Shown: positions 59,931-64,000 of the stretch, in pieces
How positions within the stretch are numbered: the first letter of the stretch is position 1
How the letters are laid out: the number at the start of each line of letters is the position of its first letter
Assembly (NCBI GenBank): GCA_034440355.1
Contig: JAWXBY010000159.1
Coordinates: forward strand, 33,656-97,655
Direction of reading: 5' to 3'
Source of the DNA: SZUA-430 sp034440355
Lineage (GTDB): Bacteria; Pseudomonadota; Alphaproteobacteria; Micropepsales; Micropepsaceae
DNA length: 64,000 nucleotides
Translations under genes and position numbers: made by a program
Notes under the pieces: generated by a model
What the model was told of the DNA's origin: nothing
What the model saw: only the letters and a program-made list of their open reading frames with translations
The model's database searches: none

Positions 59931-60568
59931 CTGAGCGGGTTGTTGCCGAAGCGCTTCCACGTTTTCGGGAAGCTCTTTTCTAGAGACTTCGGCTTCGTGC
60001 CCGATGGCTGTTCAGGATACGACTGACAATCGGCGACATAGACGTAGTAGTCTTCGAACGACTTCCCTGTCTTGTGCATCCAGACGCGCATGCTGGCAGC
60101 CGCAAAGGGCTCGTTCTCCAGAACGGATGTACGATCGGCAGGTACAACATCTGCAAGAGAGTCGGGTGCTGCCAAGACCTGCTCGAAGACCTTGCGTCCG
60201 CGCGACATGAGCCAGTAGCGGAAGTATTCGAACCCGTCGTCGGACGCACCGCCGTTCGCGATGTAGGCGACACCCCAAAGGTCCCAGGTGCGGGAGCGAA
60301 TGTGTTGCGCGCGGAAGGTGATATCGAAGCTTAACACCTCGTCGGCGGACAAGGGCCTTAGCGCAGCTTCGAGCGCCAACTGCTGCTCGTAGTCGTCCTT
60401 ATCGATCGTTTTTTCGACCAGGGACCAGAATTTGTCGATCGGCATTTGTCTGGCGAGCAACGCTTTGCAATGAGCATCGTCGGCCTTTTGCTCAGGCGGC
60501 GCGGCAGAGGCATTGTAAGCCTGACATGAGGCTACGATCAGGACACTGATGATTTTCAGCAAGCGCAT
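59927..60568 (-). CDS. Exported DUF4240 domain protein
   Basis: A 213-residue protein from the ATG at 60568. The signal sequence (RLLKIISVLIVASCQAYNASA) contains a cysteine that may be a lipidation site. The body matches DUF4240: PIDKFWSLVEKT at the start, GGASDDGFEYFRYWLMSRGR and FEQVLAAPDSLADV after it. DUF4240 proteins are often cytoplasmic in other bacteria; the signal here makes this one unusual. Function unknown. The open frame extends 14 codons upstream. Confidence 0.82.
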   Translation of the reverse strand: MRLLKIISVLIVASCQAYNASAAPPEQKADDAHCKALLARQMPIDKFWSLVEKTIDKDDYEQQLALEAALRPLSADEVLSFDITFRAQHIRSRTWDLWGVAYIANGGASDDGFEYFRYWLMSRGRKVFEQVLAAPDSLADVVPADRTSVLENEPFAAASMRVWMHKTGKSFEDYYVYVADCQSYPEQPSGTKPKSLEKSFPKTWKRFGNNPLS

Positions 60569-60649
60569 GCTGGCCGCCTCCCGCCCGAATATGGCACAGG
60601 AATATGTCACGGACGTGCAACTGTGGCGCCTTCAAAGGCTGGCGCTCAC

Positions 60650-62152
60650 TTAGAACCGGCCGCCGGTTTTGAAGCCGCCTGTCTTGAAGCCGCCGGCTGT
60701 TTTGAAGCCTCCGGTTTTGAAGCCGCCGCCCATCTTTGGCATCGACGATGAGGGGAAGCGGAATTTTGGGCCTGACTTTGTGCCCCAGGGTTTGGCGCGT
60801 TCGCCGCCCTCTCCGCCTTCGCCGCCGAACCAATCGTCGTCGTCATCGTCATCGTCGTCGCGGCGTTTGCGGTAGGCGCCTTCGAACAGGGTCCACAGGG
60901 CGGCGCCTTGGACGGCGCCGCGGACGATGCCGCCGATGATGTCTTCGACGGCGTTGTCGCGGCCGAATTCGAATTGACCCGAGGGGCGGTCGTAGCGGTT
61001 GCGGCGGAAGTTGTCGCGCACGCCTTCGAGTTCGCCGCGGCGGCGGGCGATCTCGCGGGCCTCGTCGCGGATTTTTGCGACCTCGGCGTCGGCCTTGGCG
61101 ATTGAGCCTTGCGTGCGTTCGATTTGCTGGACGAGTCGGTCGTCGTCGGGCGTCGGCGTCGCGCGGGCTTGGGCGTACATCGCCTGCAGGTCTTTGCGCG
61201 CGATCGCTTGCGTCAGGACCGCGAGGGCTTCGTCGTGGGCGCGGCGGTCGCCTTCGTCGAGCAGTTTGGTGCGTTCCTGATCGAGCGCCGTGAGCGCGGC
61301 TTGCGCTTTCGTCAGCGTATCGGTCGCGGCTTTCAGTTCGGCTTGCGCGGTGACGAGCGTCGTTTCGAGCGGCAGGATGCCGGCGTCGATCAGGAAGTTG
61401 CGTTCGATCTGTTCGAGTTTTTTGTCTTCGTCCGCGACCCGTGCCGCCAGTTCGCTCGCGTGTTCGCGCAGGCGGGTCGGGATCTCGTTCAGCGACATGT
61501 AGTTCGGGCGTGCGGTGTCGTAGCCGACGAGCCTTGCCACTTGGCGGTCGAAGAAGCGGACGAAATTTCCCGCCTTGTAGGACGGCGTCGCGAAGCCGCG
61601 CTTCCAGAGATACATGAAGAGCGGGTCGGCTTCGTAAGGTTTGCCTTTCGTTTCGCGGTCGCCTTCGGCTTGGTCGGCTTTCTCGTCGGCAGCGGTCGCC
61701 ATCTTTGCCGTGCCGTCGACGCGGGCGCGTTGGGCGGTCCAGGTCGGGTCGGTCGACTTTTGTTTTTCGACTTGGAATTGGAGCGTTTTGATCGATTGGG
61801 TCGCGGCTTCGACGGCGGCGAGTTTTGCGCTCTGTTCGGCTTGCGCGGCGACCACGGCGCTTTGCGCGCCGCCGTGGCGGATGAGGATTTGGTCGAGCTT
61901 GGCCTTGTGTGTACGCAGGAGGTTGAGCGCGCGGCGTTCGGCGGCGTCGAGTTCGCCGACGGCCTCATTGCGCACCAGCGCGTCGAGGCGGATCAGGGCC
62001 AGGGCCTTGAAGCTTTCGGCGAGTTGCGTGCGTTGGCGTTCGGCTTCGGCGGCGGCCGAACTTAGGACTTGCGTGAGACGGTTCTCGTTCGTGCGGACCG
62101 AGCCGATGGCGTCTTCGACGGAGGCTAAGGCTTCGCGGGCGGAGACGAACAT
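60650..62152 (-). CDS. Coiled-coil protein with acidic run and GGFKT tail repeats
   Basis: A 500-residue protein. Residues 1-140 and 210-370 are helical with heptad-like alanine/glutamate/lysine patterns, so long coiled coils. No signal peptide is seen. A possible amphipathic or short membrane helix (AVEDIIGGIVRGAVQGAALW) lies at about 410-430, followed by nine consecutive aspartates and then a glycine-rich tail with four GGFKT units ending in GGRF. I do not recognise a family; the Gly-rich tail resembles TPM-domain proteins in style only. Third gene of a coupled operon. Confidence 0.75.
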   Translation of the reverse strand: MFVSAREALASVEDAIGSVRTNENRLTQVLSSAAAEAERQRTQLAESFKALALIRLDALVRNEAVGELDAAERRALNLLRTHKAKLDQILIRHGGAQSAVVAAQAEQSAKLAAVEAATQSIKTLQFQVEKQKSTDPTWTAQRARVDGTAKMATAADEKADQAEGDRETKGKPYEADPLFMYLWKRGFATPSYKAGNFVRFFDRQVARLVGYDTARPNYMSLNEIPTRLREHASELAARVADEDKKLEQIERNFLIDAGILPLETTLVTAQAELKAATDTLTKAQAALTALDQERTKLLDEGDRRAHDEALAVLTQAIARKDLQAMYAQARATPTPDDDRLVQQIERTQGSIAKADAEVAKIRDEAREIARRRGELEGVRDNFRRNRYDRPSGQFEFGRDNAVEDIIGGIVRGAVQGAALWTLFEGAYRKRRDDDDDDDDDWFGGEGGEGGERAKPWGTKSGPKFRFPSSSMPKMGGGFKTGGFKTAGGFKTGGFKTGGRF

Positions 62153-63105
62153 CAGTTATCCCAGCTCGTGACGGTGCCACCCAAGACCGACATCGTGTAA
62201 CGCGGATCGAGTTCGCCGCGGCGTTTTTCGGCGAGCACGCGGTTTTGGATGATGCCGTCGTCGTTCTTGTCCTCACGCACCTCTTCGAACACGTCTTCCG
62301 GTACGCGAACGCCCCAGGTCGTGACGTTGCGGATCTTGCCGTCTTCTTCGTTGATGACGGGCATGGTCAGCACTTCGCCGTTTGCGCCGATCGCTTCGAC
62401 GACGAGGTAGAAGTTGCGCGCCTCTTGGTTGGCGTCGGGTATGCGCCAGAAGCCGGAGTCGCGCTCGCCAGTGACTATGCGGAGTTGGTAGGTTTGAATG
62501 AGTTCGCCGCGAAGCTTGTCCAACCCTGCGACGGCGGTGCGCGCGGCGGCGGCGTCTTTGTTGGCGAGCGCGGCGCGGCCGTCGGAGAAGAGTTGGTCGG
62601 CGCGGGTGCGGGCGGCGGTGACTTTGGATTCCCGCAGCGCGTTGTCGTAGGCGAGCTGCAGCGACTTCGGCAGCGTCTCGGCCAGTTCGACCTTTGCCAC
62701 TTCGGCGGCGCGTTCGGCGGGGGCGACGATGCCGTATTGGTAGCCGGCCCAGAGCGCTGTGCCGCCGATCAGGATCGCGGCGATGACGCCTAGGATGCGG
62801 CCGCGGCGGATCCAGATCATCGCGAGTGTGCGGCCCAAGCTCGGTCCCGGGGGCGTGTAGACGAAGCGGCTTTCGCGGAGCGCCTTGATGCCTTGGTCGA
62901 TGATGCGGTCAGTGACCGTGAGGCCTTGGCTTGTGTAGATGTCGCGCAGGCGTTGGCGTAGCGCTTCGTCGCGCTCGCCTTGGCCCAGTTCGCGTTCGAC
63001 GAGAAGCTCGCGATGGCGGATCGTGTCGACCACGTCCATCGCGAGCATCAGTTCGTCGAGCGTTTGCGGCTTAGCGGCCGGGACCGCTGCTGCACTTCCG
63101 GACAT
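62152..63105 (-). CDS. DUF6384-like single-pass membrane protein
   Basis: A 317-residue protein: a cytoplasmic N-terminal part of about 100 residues with an early LDELMLAMDVVDTIRHREL, a single transmembrane helix (ILGVIAAILIGGTALWAGY, about 104-122), a helical periplasmic region and a beta-rich C-terminus. The name DUF6384 is my recognition of the N-terminal pattern and is moderately sure. The start overlaps the previous gene's stop by one base, and its own stop overlaps the next start by one base, so translation is tightly coupled. Confidence 0.75.
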   Translation of the reverse strand: MSGSAAAVPAAKPQTLDELMLAMDVVDTIRHRELLVERELGQGERDEALRQRLRDIYTSQGLTVTDRIIDQGIKALRESRFVYTPPGPSLGRTLAMIWIRRGRILGVIAAILIGGTALWAGYQYGIVAPAERAAEVAKVELAETLPKSLQLAYDNALRESKVTAARTRADQLFSDGRAALANKDAAAARTAVAGLDKLRGELIQTYQLRIVTGERDSGFWRIPDANQEARNFYLVVEAIGANGEVLTMPVINEEDGKIRNVTTWGVRVPEDVFEEVREDKNDDGIIQNRVLAEKRRGELDPRYTMSVLGGTVTSWDN

Positions 63106-63989
63106 CAGAGATTAAAGGCCTTCCCTTGCGCGACCAGCGAAGCGAGGCGGCGTTTGCCGTCTTCGACGGCGTCGCGGATCTCGGCCGAGTTTTGCGTCGA
63201 GAGTTTGCGCATTTCTTCGATGATGATTTGCGACTTCTCTTGGAAGTTCACCACCGAGTCGACCAGCTTTTTCACGGCGTCGGCGCGGATGGTGGGACCG
63301 TAGCCGGCGCGGACGGCGGCTTCTTGCACCTTGTCGCCGATTCCGGAGAGGACCTCGATCGACTTCGAGACGCCTTCCTTCATCGCGTTCACGGTCTCGG
63401 TCGATTCGTGCAGGCCGAACATGCCGGTGAACGACGCCTTCAGCGCGGTCAGGACCGTATCGTTGGTCGAGAAGAAGCTGACGGCTTGCGCGTAGATGCG
63501 TTCCTTCGCGTTCGTCGTCTGCATCAGGCGGGCCATGATGACTTCGGACGTGTTGTAGCCGATCGTCAGATTGTCGGAGAGGTCCTTGGCGATCTGATAG
63601 CGTTTGTCTTCGTCCTGCGTTTGGCGGAGGACTTCGTCGCGGATGAGTTCGAGTTTCGCGCGTTCGGCGGGTTCGGTGCCGGCGAAGTTGCCGACCGCTT
63701 CGGCTGCGGTGTTCAGTTTCTTCTTCGCCTCGTCGAGTTTCCACTCGGCCTTTTTCAGCACTTCCAGCGCCATCACTTCGGCTTGCTTCAGCGCGCCGCG
63801 GAAGTCGCGGTAGGCTTCCAGGATCGCGGCTTCGCGTTCGATCTGGTTTTTCGTTTCCTTCGTCACCGCGAGGTAGATGCCGCGGATCTTGTCGAAGCGG
63901 TCGGCGACGTCGCCGCGCGTCAGCTTCATCCATGAGTTGGTCGCGCGCTCCCAGACGCTGACCTTGCCGTCGGAGATCTGGTCGACCAT
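63105..63989 (-). CDS. Helical cytoplasmic protein of unknown function (may extend past the window)
   Basis: The frame is open to the right edge, so the ATG at 63989 may not be the true start. The 294 visible residues are almost all helical and polar, with long charged stretches (KKAEWKLDEAKKKLNTAAEA) and a middle part YNTSEVIMARLMQTTNAKERIYAQAVSFF. The pattern recalls TelA/PspA-type helical membrane-stress proteins but I cannot confirm this. It is the first visible gene of the three-gene operon. Confidence 0.75.
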   Translation of the reverse strand: MVDQISDGKVSVWERATNSWMKLTRGDVADRFDKIRGIYLAVTKETKNQIEREAAILEAYRDFRGALKQAEVMALEVLKKAEWKLDEAKKKLNTAAEAVGNFAGTEPAERAKLELIRDEVLRQTQDEDKRYQIAKDLSDNLTIGYNTSEVIMARLMQTTNAKERIYAQAVSFFSTNDTVLTALKASFTGMFGLHESTETVNAMKEGVSKSIEVLSGIGDKVQEAAVRAGYGPTIRADAVKKLVDSVVNFQEKSQIIIEEMRKLSTQNSAEIRDAVEDGKRRLASLVAQGKAFNL

Positions 63990-64000
63990 CGCCTTCGCGT

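Noticed and set aside
1..64000. CRISPR arrays, rRNA genes, insertion sequences, prophage genes
   Set aside because: No regularly spaced repeats, no rRNA sequence, and no transposase, integrase or phage structural gene was seen on either strand.

Overview
The window reads as chromosomal DNA of a GC-rich alphaproteobacterium. Four things support this: the compact block rpmH-rnpA-yidD-yidC-yihA-argB; several families common in that class (DUF2336, DUF1036, UrcA, DUF1398); a direct-repeat LexA box of the GTTC-N7-GTTC type; and an imuA-imuB-dnaE2 mutagenesis cassette. I cannot assign the order. Genes are packed tightly. Four-base ATGA overlaps between neighbours and short convergent overlaps at 3' ends recur, and no gene-free stretch exceeds about 300 bases. 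There is no rRNA, CRISPR array, transposase or prophage. One tRNA gene (tRNA-Arg, anticodon ACG) is present.

Layout. 1-3.4 kb: the hen1-pnkp RNA repair cassette, with hen1 cut by the left edge. 3.4-12.3 kb: translation and cell-wall precursor genes, def-fmt-truA on + and murI-membrane protein-dapE and dapD-nucleotidase on -, with an SDR/monooxygenase pair, a CinA-type amidase and a PNPOx-like protein between. 12.4-15.2 kb: a PAS/degenerate-GGDEF protein overlapping a DUF2336 protein. 15.2-20.9 kb: the rpmH-to-argB block followed by a double-DUF1036 periplasmic protein. 21-29.2 kb: DUF547, a TVP38-type membrane protein, a pyridine nucleotide-disulfide oxidoreductase, a histidine kinase overlapping glucokinase, and divergent gamma-glutamyltransferase and P1 peptidase genes. 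29.2-39.5 kb: accessory genes, including lipoproteins, a beta-barrel protein, a MarR regulator with a perfect palindromic operator, a histidine-rich/ribbon-helix-helix pair, enoyl-CoA hydratase and mannonate dehydratase. 39.5-50.2 kb: GH31 glycosidase, M3 peptidase, SET protein, and a four-gene gamma-glutamyl catabolic module (glutamine synthetase-like, aldehyde dehydrogenase, iron alcohol dehydrogenase, glutamine amidotransferase). 51-57 kb: SOS mutasome. 57-64 kb: arsC, UrcA protein, quinone oxidoreductase, GNAT, DUF4240, and a tightly coupled three-gene operon of helical/membrane proteins running off the right edge.

The most notable observation is in the mutasome. A 133-bp palindromic repeat lies inside imuB and shifts its reading frame. 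The true ImuB C-terminus is still recognisable in another frame and ends on the dnaE2 start codon. The shifted frame is open and runs straight into dnaE2, giving an accidental 1,668-codon ImuB'-DnaE2 reading frame behind a LexA box. Also worth attention are the gamma-glutamyl module, which carries an alcohol dehydrogenase where the putrescine pathway has an amine oxidase, the MarR operator, a 161-bp imperfect inverted repeat, and the uncharacterised operon at the right edge.
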